Positions 23,773-36,000 of a stretch of DNA of 64,000 nucleotides are shown piece after piece (position 1 is the stretch's first letter; each line of letters begins with the position of its first letter). A model generated the notes under the pieces. That model was given only the letters and a program-made list of their open reading frames with translations, was not told where the DNA came from and made no database searches. The position numbers and the translations under genes were made by a program. Source of the stretch: Paracyclopina nana (lineage: Eukaryota > Arthropoda > Copepoda > Cyclopoida > Cyclopettidae); the NCBI GenBank assembly GCA_019096065.1, contig JAGUCH010000001.1, positions 16,988,001 through 17,052,000 of the forward strand, written 5' to 3'.

Positions 23773-24216
23773 CAGGGTGACCAGATGTGGCTATTTATAG
23801 CCAAAGTGGCTATTTTTGACCCATGTGTGGCTACGGAAATTTAGGCCGAATAGCCATAGCCATTCGTGGCTATTTTTGAAAAGTCCGAAAATTTGATATT
23901 TTTACTTAATAAACGCTTGAAAATCATCAAAAAAGCAGGGGAAAAAATGAAATTTGCAAAATTGGCCAACTTATTTTTTTGATCTTTTGCCACCAATATA
24001 TGAAGAAAATCATTATTAAATCCTTGATCCATCCACAGCAATCCCAAAACTTGGGAAAAAATTTCAGAATAACAAATATTATCTTGAAAATTCCGAAAAA
24101 TGTGGCTATTTTTCACCAATTTGTGGCTATTATGAGCAACTTTTCTGAGATAGCCAAACGTGGCTATTTTAGAGGAAAATCTGGCTACAACCCGCTCTAA
24201 TTTTCTGGTCACCCTG
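23773..24216. mobile_element. hAT-type non-autonomous element with perfect TIR and TSD
   Basis: The 13-bp ends are perfectly inverted (CAGGGTGACCAGA / TCTGGTCACCCTG). The element is bracketed by an exact 8-bp target duplication AAAGCGAC (23765-23772 and 24217-24224). CAGGG ends with 8-bp duplications are diagnostic of the hAT superfamily. The 444-bp body has repeated GTGGCTATTTTT motifs on both sides of an AT-rich core and no transposase. The intact duplication suggests fairly recent insertion. Confidence 0.93.
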
Positions 24217-25678
24217 AAAGCGACCTGAAGGGGGAAAGAAGAAGAAGAGCGAAAAGTAGTGCGCAAAAACTACCCTTGGCCGTTCAAAAGCCGGCGAAAA
24301 ACCGGGCAACAACGGAGTCAAGGCTCGCCTCAGGCCGGCCTGAGTATAAGAGTATTATGCTGTACATGCGTGCTTTGCCGCCCAAGATGTCCGCCAGAGG
24401 GAGTCTGTTTGCGCACCCTCCAAATGCACATGGCTCACAAGGATCGGGCATTTCCTTCGACGACGAGCCCAACCATTGCGTGCGAATCTGCCTAATTAAA
24501 TGCGATTTTTGCATGCACGCCGGCGAAAAACTACCGCGGCAAAGTCCGATGAGGTGCACAAAAGTTTGGCGATCATTTTTGGCCGAAAATATTGAAGCTA
24601 ATTGAAGGGTAAAAACAAGCCAAAGTTTGCATTGATCATGTGGCAAAGTTGGCTCGCTGATCCAATCCGAAATCGGTATCATTCAGGGAAAGCCATAATG
24701 TGCCAAACCGCGGCGTAGTCGTCCTTCTTCTTCCCGCAATCAATGTCGCTAAATAATGAACGCCGGGGGAATTTTTAGCCGCGCGGCGTCGATGCAAATC
24801 GTAGCTGGAGTAGATGTTAGCGCGCGCCCCACTGCCTTGTTTTGATCTCACACAGTGGTCCCTCGTCAGCTCAATACGCATGGATTTCACGTGCGTAGAC
24901 CGCTTAGTAACGAATCTTCTCAGCGCAAATTTGCAACAGCAAATCGTGGCCTTTTTCTAAACCGCTATCAAAATGGGCCTTTTTCTGCGCCGCTCGAGGT
25001 AAGCTTTATCCCATTACTCACGCTGAAATTCAACACTGTTCTTCGCGTTCAAATTTGAATTTTGAAATTTTGCTCGCCTCGGCAAAATAAATAAGAATGG
25101 CTCGATGTTTTAATGTAGCGTTTTCGTTTTGCGGTCAACCGTATAAATTAGGAAAGTGAGCAGAAGCTCTCAAATTGTGTTTGTTTTAGCTTCTCTTTTA
25201 CCATCAGAGAAAGTCTTGGCAAGATTACCTTCATTTGTTGCTTTAATCGAAAAAGTGTTGGGTTTCGAGGCCGCCAGGTGGCGCTGCGGTCTCGCACTGC
25301 TAGATTATTTTTGCCATTCATGCAACATCGAATTTTGGCTTTTTTGAAAGCCTTTCGAAGGGCTGGAAAGCAAGAGCAAACACACTTTAAAATAGACTGT
25401 ATTTTTCAAGAGAAATCTGCTGAAATTGAAATTTCCGCTGATCACTCAAGAGCCTCCAATTCACCGCCCTTTTTATGCATACATACATGCAAAAAATGGC
25501 TGATTTTGCGAGATTTATTTCGCCGATAATGATAAATATGAATATTTGCCCCCTTAAACGGCCTCCACCTGGCGGCCGGCTGTCAGGGCAATCAATCCTG
25601 CTTTATTGCCCACTTTTGACCCCTTTTTCGGCCTCAACTTAACATATCCAATGTGTTAAAATGTTCATTTTACTAATA

Positions 25679-25767
25679 CAGTCCGACTCTCGGAAACCGC
25701 ACCAAATGTAAACAAGCCTGAGCGCGGCTTGGCTGCGCGGCTGTTGCGTTTTCCGTGGGGCAAACTG
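25679..25767. repeat. 89-bp TA-flanked mini-repeat, family B, copy 1
   Basis: It matches 42949-43037 over exactly 89 bases with about ten differences. Both copies start CAGTCCGACTCTCG, end with CTG and have TA on each side. It looks like a very short deleted DNA element. Confidence 0.7.
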
Positions 25768-25861
25768 TATTTTTCAAGGGGATGTGAAAAGGGTGGAGGT
25801 GCACTTTCGGTGGTGCACCCGCCGTCTGCTGCACCCCAAACGTATATCTATGCGAATATAC

Positions 25862-26210
25862 TATAAAGGAGAGGCTGAAATCCGCGAGGAGCTCGCTGCT
25901 TTCTCTTTTTGCAGGCGTTCAGTAGCAGTGCAATTTTTGGCTGTACTATGCTTTTGTAGTCGGTCTGAGGCTCGGCGGAGATCTGCGAAAACGCAGTAGT
26001 CGCCGACGAAGTCGTCGCCGCCGACAACTACAACAACTTGGTATTATTATAGTCTTCTTGGTCTTCGTCATCGCCGTCTCGCCGAACTGCGTTGCCCTAC
26101 TTTGTATACCATGCTAAAACGACTGTGCAAAAATGACAGCAGCAGCAGGAACTTAAAACTTTCCTGATTTAATTTGCATACCCCAGCTGTCGATCTACTC
26201 GTCTATGAAA
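25862..26210 (+). promoter_or_regulatory. Possible promoter and 5' non-coding exon of the adhesion GPCR gene
   Basis: TATAAAGG at 25862-25869 is followed by a CG-rich stretch (25940-26040) with no long frame and then a donor-like GGTAAAAAC near 26211. The first GPCR coding exon is preceded by a good acceptor (CAATTCCAG, ending 30050), so an upstream 5' UTR exon must exist. This is the best-looking candidate but is inference only. Confidence 0.35.
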
Positions 26211-29200
26211 GGTAAAAACCCTCATTTTGCTGAGCTCTTCTGATTTTGAGTAGTTTTAGGGCATGTTTACATTTGCTTGATTTGATTGCACGAAGAAGAA
26301 GTTCGTGCATAAGGGGAAAACGACTCCCTTTGCAGTCATGTTTTGCAAGAAATATGCCTCATTTGAGGCCTACGTGCATTTCTTTTTTGGCCTGTTTTCG
26401 CATTAGGGATTGAAGAAAGAGGCTCCTCTTAGCAGATTTATGGGCGTTTTTTTTTCAAAAAAGAAAGCCATATTGGAAATTGGCTCTAAATTTGGATAAC
26501 TCTCAACAGCCCTGATCCATGGCTGAAAAAGGCAGAGTCTATCAATTTTGTTCCATTTTGGATTTACATTTCAAAATGGCCCTTTTTTAAGGGGCTGTGG
26601 GGAATTTGGAAATGGCAGCTTCTATATACATATATGCATATCTCAAAGAATCATGTAAACGAGGAGCTGCTGAATCAAACTTCGTATCAAAAGTTTAAAA
26701 GCACCTTTCTTGGGCTCTCTTTTGACAGAAAAGTAAGATGGAAAAATGTCTATGGCTCCTTTGGATATAATCTCGCTTGAGCCTATTGCATGTTTTGGCT
26801 GAGTTGCCACTAATATTTTGAGGGTCAACAAAGGGAGTATTTTGGCTTTTACTCTTGGCCATAATAAAAGTCATAAGTCAGGAGAAAGATGGCGCCCCTC
26901 TAAATGTGCAATTTCTTCACTTTTTATTGCCTTTAACCTCTTCCCAAAGTGGACAACATTAAGGTCTTTCTTTTGCACTCTGAGGCAGAATGCTGGGCTA
27001 GGTTTTCGCCGCTAGGTGGCGCCACCCCAAAACGCGGGGCCCTTTTTTGCTTCCAAAACGGCGCAAATGATCAAATATTTACAAAAGCAGAGCCAATAAT
27101 TTGCCAAATGCCAACTTTATCTTGCTTGCTGCTGCTACCCTTGGGACCAATTGAACCAGCTGCAAATCAATCACACAAACTTTTTGCCAACATTCCGCGA
27201 AATTATTCAGCTAGCAAGTAGCCCAAAGTGCGTGTGCACTAATATCAGATATAAGTGACAATACCGCAAGTTTTACACACTTTTAGCCTTCATAAAGGCC
27301 AACACTGTTGAAGATATTGCCACTTTTGCCGAAAATGACCCATTGTGTCCAATCGAGGTCTCTATAGCTTTTTGCTGCTGCTACTGCACTGATTTGGCCC
27401 CACTGTGTGAGTGTGTGTGTTGCTACTTTGGTCCAGAATCGCTAATTTTTGGTCTCTCTCACGTGTGTGTTTGTCCTTGGAAGAGCCAGAGGCTGGTCTA
27501 TGAAAAAGGCTGTTTTTTAAAAGTAGTCTATCCCTACAAGAGGGTTCCAATAACCTAACTGAGCTTAGGAATAATCTAGCTACTTGGCTCCAAGCAAATG
27601 TCAACAGCCTCGGAGGCCGAGGCCAATGCGTTGTGCGTGTAATGGCGATGATGAAAAGTGCTGCAATTTGCCATTTGGAGCGAGTTGGAGCCAATCTGGC
27701 GTTTTTGAGCAGAAAATGGTGACTTTCCGTTGGCCGACACTGGGCCGGATGATTCGGTCTGATAAAGGGCATTTTTGCTGCTATGGCAACGCGCGACTTC
27801 TTTAAGGGGATCTTTTGGCTGTAATCTGGCATCTTGGGTTTTGAATCGACGTGACTTGCATACAATCTATCTGAACCTTAAAATAGACTCGATTTCAAGT
27901 TCAGAGCGGAAAAAATTAGATTTCTTTGCGCGATTTTGATGATTTGAAAAGTAGTATGTACTTGTACTTGTCAAAATGGCTTTTTTATTGTTTGCATTCA
28001 TGTTAAGTGTAGTCAGCAAATTTCAACAATTGATCTTCTCACGGTGGAAAAGTGTTGATGAGCCCTCACAAAATAAGGGCAAAAGTTGCTAATTTGTTGG
28101 TGGTGGAGGAAGCAGCAAGAATTTTGTGCAAGCATGCATTTGGAATCAGTAATAAGTCTTGTGCTACAGAGCAGACAGACAAAACTATCGCAGCTTGTAG
28201 CCAATTTTGTAGCAATAAAGGCGAAAAAAGCTACTGCTACTACTACAGTAGTAGTCATGCCCCGAGGCCATCCAAATTGCGGCAAAAACTTTTTCCCGTT
28301 GAGTTTTTTCTCTGATTCACACTTGGGTGCTTTCCAGAAGGATGAAATAAAAAATATAGAATTGGCCATCTTGGAATGACGGATCATAAGTAGAATCAGC
28401 CATTATTTTGTTGTACCTTTGTGCGCGCTGTAATCACGTGGAAAGTTACGACCCTTTTTATGAATGACTCTCTGCCTTCCCTTTTTTCGCATTCACAGTG
28501 TTTTTATTTCGGCCATTTCGTTTTGGCCTTTGCTGGATGTGAAAAAAATGGCAACATCGACATTCAGTTGTGGTAGCACCTGCATTATTTGCATTTTGAA
28601 TATTGGAAGAAAAGTCTTATTTGGACTACTGCTCAATTTTTTAGGTGTGTGTTTTTGTGGTCTGTAGGATCAAAGGAGTTCTTCCCATCTTCGTTAAAAG
28701 AATTTGATTAGAGTTTTTTCCATAAATTATCTGTGCTTTGGCTTTGGAAAAAACAACAAGCTAGCTTGAAACCTCTGCTTTCTCTTCATTTTTCACGGAG
28801 AACCGCATAAATCACAAGGCACAATAATGAGTGGAAAAATAAATGCCATTTCTATATGGTGTAAGATGTGACATTTTCTTCCTTTCAGCAGAGAAGTGCA
28901 TTTCTTTTATAAATGACTTTTAACATTCAAAAGTCGACATGAAATCTCGTATAGAGCAAGTTTGAAAAAGTTGAATTGCGCTATTGCGTGCTCTCTGATT
29001 TCTCTCCTTCTTCCTTTTTTATGCGAAAACATCGCATCTGCCTTTGATGGCTAAGAAGGCCAAGGGAACTGGCCTTCAATCGCAAGCGACAGTTTGTGTG
29101 CTATATATTGTGAAATTCTGCATATAGTACACATGAAGATAACCTTTGACATGACATTCCAATGATACCTCATGTCTTCTTTCAATTGGCATTTCTCACC

Positions 29201-30050
29201 TCCTTCATTTCCTGGTTTTTGCACTCTGCGGATAAGCTAGAAGCGTGCAAACTCAATTTTAGTTCCTCTTTGCGTCGCTAGTTGGCATGATGGCGCTGCT
29301 TCAGAAATTGGAGGTGCTTCCAGATGAGATTTTGTCCTACATTAAAATTAGTGGCGCTTTTAGCTACTTTTTTGCCCTAAGCCGGTAGCCATATCTGGTA
29401 CGCATGCAAAATCACAACAAAGATTCGCGGACTTTTCCGGAACCCAAAAAGTTCATCCGTTTACCTTGATAAAATAGTGAAAACACAGAGCCATAGCTAT
29501 AAACATTGAGAAAGAGACCTTGACAGTTTGATTGACGCCAAAGTTGGGTGAATTTCAGCAAAATGGGAAAGTTTTTCTTCACCACCACCAAAGCAGCAGC
29601 AAGACAGACATTGCCTCATATCCACTCGAAAGCTCCTGCATAAATAAAGGCCTTAAAGGGACTAAGAACTACTAGAATGCTCGAAGCCTTTTTTATCTGC
29701 TTTCTCTGTTTGATGGACATTGCTCAAGACTTTGGGCACTGTTGTTCATAGTAAAATTTTGATGGACAGAGCTTGGAAATGTTTCAATGGATGGCAGCAT
29801 CATTTTCTTGCCACTCTTTGGCATCGCAAGAGCATTGAGATGGAAAAAAATTGCTAGATTAAAATAGTTTTCCATCTGCGCCAACAGATGATAAAAAAGC
29901 TCTCCGCCTCCACTTCTTCCTACAATATCAAGTCGACTCAATTTGAGCCTTTTTTCCCCTACCAGGAGAGAGCCTTTGATTATAGATAAGCTGCTAAACG
30001 TGTCAAGCTCAGCCTTTCTTGGCCTCTAATTGCAAATCTTCAATTCCAGA
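26211..30050. other. Probable 5' UTR intron or spacer upstream of the adhesion GPCR
   Basis: AT-rich, T-tract-rich sequence without recognisable genes. A CTCF-core-like motif (CTAGGTGGCGCC) lies at 27012-27023. The longest frame here (27865-27362, minus) looks like chance. Confidence 0.4.
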
Positions 30051-30075
30051 CCATGAATCCATCCAGGCTCAAGCT

Positions 30076-33000
30076 ATGGCTCACCTAAGTAGTCTCCTAT
30101 GGCTCCTGCCTTGGGTGGTGGTGGTGATTTGGTCATCACCAGCATCTGCCAGTGTGAAGAAGCCGCCAATCTACATATGCAATTCGAAAGCTAATGGGAC
30201 CACCGTCGAGCCAATTTGGATTGATCCTCCAGACAACTTGTCCCACCACCACCAACATCAAGTGGGTCACCTCCAGACTCCAAACTTTCCGAGACCATTC
30301 CCATTACCTCTGGAGTGTTTATGGGTCTTTAACTTGACTCGAATCTCGCCGAGCCAACAGCAGCAGTATTTGCACTTCTATTTCACCCAGGTAACTACAC
30401 CAAAAAACAAGGCCAATTTTCGAGCGGAGCGACTGGCGTGCTCCTCCACTCATCTCCGGCAGGGAATTTTCACGACTTGGACGTCTATTTGCGATTTCAG
30501 TTCTACTTGTCCGATAACATCTTGATGGTGACTTCTTTGAACTCCAGCTGGCCTTTAAAGGCCAGAAATGTGCTGAAATGGTCCGAGGTCGACTCCATCG
30601 GTTTGTGGACCAATGGGAGACAAATGCAGTCCACGATTGAAGACACTTACATCCTCCTGCGGCTGAGAATCACGTCCAAAAGCTACGACCGCCTGCATAA
30701 AAGGGTCCTAGAGGTAACTTGCTAATTCCTGCATGTAAAGAACTGACAACCCGAAACAATAGTAAATGTCAGATTTTCGCAGAGTCGACAGAAACTAATT
30801 TGGCTCTCAACGCTTTGAAAAGGCGAACGATATATCAGCTGATTTTAAATGTATATGTTTTCAATTCTAATTTTTTAAATAATAATAATAATGTAACCTA
30901 ACTTTTACTAAATAAGAAAACAAAATGGACCTATTTGTAGGGCAAGTTTTACTTTCAAGGCCAGCTTTTCACTGAGAGTCGACAGAAACTAATTTCCTTA
31001 ATAGTTTCAACAGCTGAACGAAAAATCAGCTGATTTTGATAATATGCTAAGATAAGAGCATTTAACTTATTTAGAAAAAATAAACATCACTTATTTTAAC
31101 TAAATAAAGAAATGGACCTATTTTTAGGCCAAGTTTTACATTTATAGGCCTTTCTTTTTCTATTTTATGAATGCAGTGGCAATTGCAAAATCACGTAGAG
31201 CATTTAAATAAATAGCCAAATTAGTGCCAGCTCTTTCATTTTAGGCTGTAAGGTGAGCCAATTGCTATCATTTTCATTATTATTGTTACCAGGGCCAATT
31301 TCGTTGAGCATGACTTATGTTCGTTTGGGCCAAGAGTTGCTGAGCAAACGGTTGCTGAGTCAGCATACATATATACTTTATATATCCCCCCTGGCTGCTT
31401 TCTACTTGACTAGTATAACCTTTTTTTCCATAGGTCTTTTTTCGGGCTCAGCCAATAAACTTTGCTAACTCTAAAAGAGTGTAGTAACTATATGCTTGAT
31501 TGGGTCGCTAGCGGCTGATTTTGCATATAGGGTAAAAAAACATCAAAAAAACATGCCAACTTTTCAGCTTGGCCTTCTAGATTGCGAATTTGAAAATTGG
31601 TTGGCGAAATTTAAAATTGTTTTGCATAATTCGCAATTTTCGGCTGGCTAAGAAATTAATTAAGGTGCTGCTACATTTTTTCTCAGGTCAACGACGTGTA
31701 CGGTTTCAACATAACGTATGAAAGTTTGCCAAGTCCCAAAGAAAGGAGCGATGTTTGCACATTGGGCCTTTGCAACTTCAACGGTGAATGCTTTCTAAAC
31801 ATCAACTCGACGACCAACCACGTGGGGTAATTTTCCCAGCTTTTTTCTGCTGCCACTTCAATTGCTGCTTTTCTAATAATCAAGACCTATTGCTTGCTTG
31901 ACCCAAAGCCTTGATTTATGACCTTGCAGGGATTTCTTTTGCCACTGTGCCTACCCCAAATTCTCGCCAACTCGAGGCAAACCGTTCTCCGGCGATAGAT
32001 GCCAGTTCCATGGGGAAAACAGTGAATGCACACCTACGGAAAATGTGTGCAAAAATAATGCTCCATGCAGGTAAGCAAAATCCTCGTTTCGTCTTTTCTC
32101 TTCCAAGGCCTCAAAGCAAAGAGCTGGTAAACATGTGAACAAGGCCTTAATATTATATATTTGTATCCTCCTAAGAAATAATCCTAATGATTGTTTTTAT
32201 TTTGATTTTGCTGATCGTAATTTTACTGTTCGGGTTTTTACGGATCGTAATTTAACCTTTCGAACTTTAGCAGATTCGTAGCTGAACAGAACTGCCACAC
32301 TGAGCTTCGCTTATTTTACATCACACATTGAAAATCATGGCTGCTTTTTTTACTGTTTTTTGTCGTTTTAAGGGTGAATTTGAAAAAGCTCTTTTTCTCA
32401 ATTCTTGGCTTGATGTCAGCTCCTTTTTCGAGGGCTGTATTCACCTGCTTTCGTGTGCAGCTGTTCACGTGATTTCCTCCTCTCGAATAGGAGAAAAGTT
32501 TTTTTGCCAGCAGCCTCAATTATCACAGCTTTGGGGGATTTGAGAACTACTAGACTGCTATGATGCCATACTGCTATAGTGTTTTTTTGTAAGTGTGTGC
32601 GCGCGAAAAGCTTTCTTCCATACCATAGGTTTTGCTTGGATTCCTTCTAATTTTAGCTACCCACTGAGTAAAGTGATGTAAGTAAGGCCCCTTTAAAAAA
32701 TCCTATTTAACCTTTGGCAGCATTCTGAACTCTGGAAAAGGTGTCATGTCCCATGATGAAACTTTTGAAGGCTTAATTCTGCCATATTCTTCCAGCTAAG
32801 GTTTTGAGCAAAATAGAGCAGAGTCCAATTAGCAAAAGTTTGTCTTCCAGTAGAATTTTGGTTGCCCAGATTTTCTAGCTGGGACCAGTTTATTCAGCGT
32901 TTGTTTTGTTAGAAAAGCGCGCGAAAATTCATAAGTAGTACGAAATTTCCAATTCTGCCATATTCTTCCAGCCAAGGTTTTGAGCAAAAAGAGCTGTGTC

Positions 33001-36000
33001 CAATAAGCAAAAGTTAGTCTTGGTTGCCTAGATTTTCAAGCTGGGACCAGTTCATTCAATGTTTGTTTTGTTAGAAAAAGCGCGCGAAAATTCAAAACTA
33101 GTAGGAAATGCAGAAGCACTTCCCGTCGTAGAAAGGCTGTCTAGCCATCAAATTGACTGATTGAAATTGAAGTTGCCAAGAAAGGCCTGATGAAATGAGG
33201 GATCGGGTTTTATTGTTTTGGAAGCCACTACGACAAATTGTTGAAGAAACCCTTTCTTATATAGGAGGACACTCTGGGGGGCATAAATGGCAAAATATAT
33301 TAGCTTGTAAAATATTTGACATGATGTTGCCAAGCTCTTTGAAACCACAGCAGCAGCAGCAGCCATTGGAGGGTATAAAAAATTGAGATGTCTCCTCTTC
33401 TTACATATAAGTTGTTTACCCATTGTTCCATTGCAGATGTCTGTCTTGTCTGGTGAAGTCTACTACAGAAAGTAGCTTTGCGGCAAAATAACACCATTTT
33501 AAACTCAAATCCTGTATGCTGTTATTTAGGCCTCAGGAAATTGAAGCTTTCTACCTAAACGCAGTTTTTATGCAACATTTGCCTCAATCCAGCTTCATTT
33601 CTAATTGCGCATTTTCACATGTTAGAAAGCTAGGGCTTTTAAAAAAAAAAAAAAATAGGAAGTTTGTTATGACAGCAGAAAGGCTCTTACATTATTTTCT
33701 GTCTCGTCAGTAGCAAAAGGAAACTTTTTGGCAGACCCTTTCCCTTGTCCACAGTGGGCTAATGTGTCGCGCAACTCGGGAGTAAAGCTGCATTTTGTTT
33801 TTGTTTACATTTCGGCAATGGCGCGTCGCAACTGTTTGTGCAAGGAATGACGCGCAACCTCTCTTCCAATTTTTCAAGCCCTCATTTCTCAGTGTGAGGT
33901 TGTAGGGCTTTCACATATTGTTTTGACGTGATATTACACCCTCGGCCTGACTGCGGGGTAAGGAGCAAAAAAACACGATGACTTTGTCAAAGTCAATAAT
34001 AAAGTGCAACTCTTTGCAGTAATAAAGACGAAACTTTTTGGCTAAATAAACTTTGCAGTAGAAGTACTACAGCATGCCCTTATAATTGCGGCTTTTCCTC
34101 TGCTAGCCAAGCTAATAGCTGGGATCAATGAATAAGTAACATTTTTGCTTCATTATTCAACTGGCATTTCACGCGAGTTTGAGCCTTGTGTAAACTCTTT
34201 TCAGAGTGGTGTGTATCGATCAGAATCCACTTAATTGGCTGGCTCTTAGCATAAGTTTTTCCCAGCAGCGACGAAAACCTCGTTGCCGGCCATATAGAAT
34301 GGCCTTGAGGCATGGCCTTCTTCACTGAGTTCTCATAGTTTGTTGTAGTTGCAGAATTCGCAAAAGGCCAGCCGCCAACTATTACGAGCTAAAAATGGAG
34401 ATTGCACAACTGCAAATAATAGTACACTTGCAGCAGTAATACAGTGCGACTCGAATTGTATTATGCAGGATTGGACGTCCAATCGGATCGAATTCCAAGT
34501 CGGGCCCTTCTCGCTTCTGCCCCGCTGTATTTTAGTTTGTATTTTCGCAGCATTGTTCCGGGATGATTGGTGGGGGAGAACTGCCATAATGATGGCTACA
34601 CCAGATAGTTTTGGGCCGAAGAGATGTTTTTGTGCTTTCCTAGTCTTGATGTCTGACTTCTGGGCCCTAATCCATCCCTCCATGGATAATGGAGAGACGA
34701 AGACACTTAATTCTGCCTAAAATGGCCTTTTAAAAGCAATTTTTCTTCAAACGCTGTCCAGCCCACTTAACTCCTCACAATACACAGTACATGGTACATT
34801 TCTGCAGTTTCTCTGGGGAAGAGGAAACAATTCAAGTGTAATGGTGATTTTATGAGGCTGTTTATGGCCCAAGTGTGTCGTCCTTCGTCTGGTAGTCGTG
34901 ATGTCAGCTCAGACCTCTTGTCTTAGTCAAAAAAGCGAGGACGACATTCGTTGGGAGGAGGCCCCAAGAGGCTGCTCAAGATTTTTTGCCAACTCTTCCA
35001 GTAGAAGCAGTAGTCCATCTGAGCAATGAGATGGGTTTCTTATCACTTCTACGCAAGTCTAAGCTGATGTCTTCTTCCTAGCCCTTTCAAATGTGGCTAA
35101 TGCCGCAAAGCAAAGAATTGACAACTCTCAACTAAGCAAGAATTTGACTTCTTCTGTGACTTTAGCCTTTAATTACCCATCAGTGTTTTTTCAGATCAGC
35201 AACGTTTTCCAGGACCCCACAAAGCAAATTATGGCTTCTTTTTAGACCTTTTTGTTATAGGGGGCCGTTAACTGAAAAGGGACCTTTGCTCACAGTAGTT
35301 CCTTTTTGAATTAACGCGCCCTACACTGAAAAGATATCAAAAGCCGTGATTTGACATTTGTAGTTTTAGATTTTAATTGACAGCTCTCTTTTTTAGGCTT
35401 TAAAATCAAGTCAAAGTTATTATACCATAATTGAGGGCTTTGGCTGAAAAAGGCCCAGTTTTGAATTTTCCTGTCAGTGCTTTAGGCGAAGGCTGTAAGT
35501 GTTTCCAATTTAGAGCTGAAGCTGTTTTGTTGTTGTAATCAAATGTCCTCTCCTCATAAAACCTTTTCGGCCGTTGACAGTCCTCCATGGAACAATAAAT
35601 TGACTCACAAATGCCAATGCTAGGAAACACACAAAAAATGTTGGCAAGAGATTTTAGGGCCTGATTCTAACACCGGATGACATTTGAAAAAAACACACAC
35701 ACACCATTCTTCTCTCGTTCACTCGAGAGAAACCTTATCAAATTAAGCTTTTACCCAAGGTGGGCAAAGTACAAATGGACGAAATGCATCACTCGTTTTT
35801 TGCAAACTTGTTATTGTGCCAGATATCAACGATTTTTGCCAATGCGACGTGATGTGTCAGCACATTGCAGATTGGTGGCTTACAAGCTCAATTTACAAAC
35901 ATTGCTTGAGTGCATCTGCACCCAAATGAGAACGTGTTCCAGTTATGTATGCAAAAACAACACAAATGTTGCTGTTCAGAAAATCACATGTCAAGCATAT

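Larger units (their letters stand above)
22534..25860. other. Gene-poor region with small DNA transposons
   Basis: Besides the elements at 23252-23619, 23773-24216 and 25679-25767 I find no gene. Open frames at 22694-22999 and 24276-24605 are low-complexity or lack any family feature and are treated as chance. A CTCF-core-like motif lies at 25274-25286. Confidence 0.5.

Noticed and set aside
27362-27865. 167-codon minus-strand frame
   Set aside because: Composition is random, no domain, signal peptide or splice context; in a gene-poor region such a length is expected by chance.
30391-30424. 34-nt intron to explain the frame change in the first GPCR exon
   Set aside because: Too short for normal splicing and it does not restore the phase of the downstream reading.
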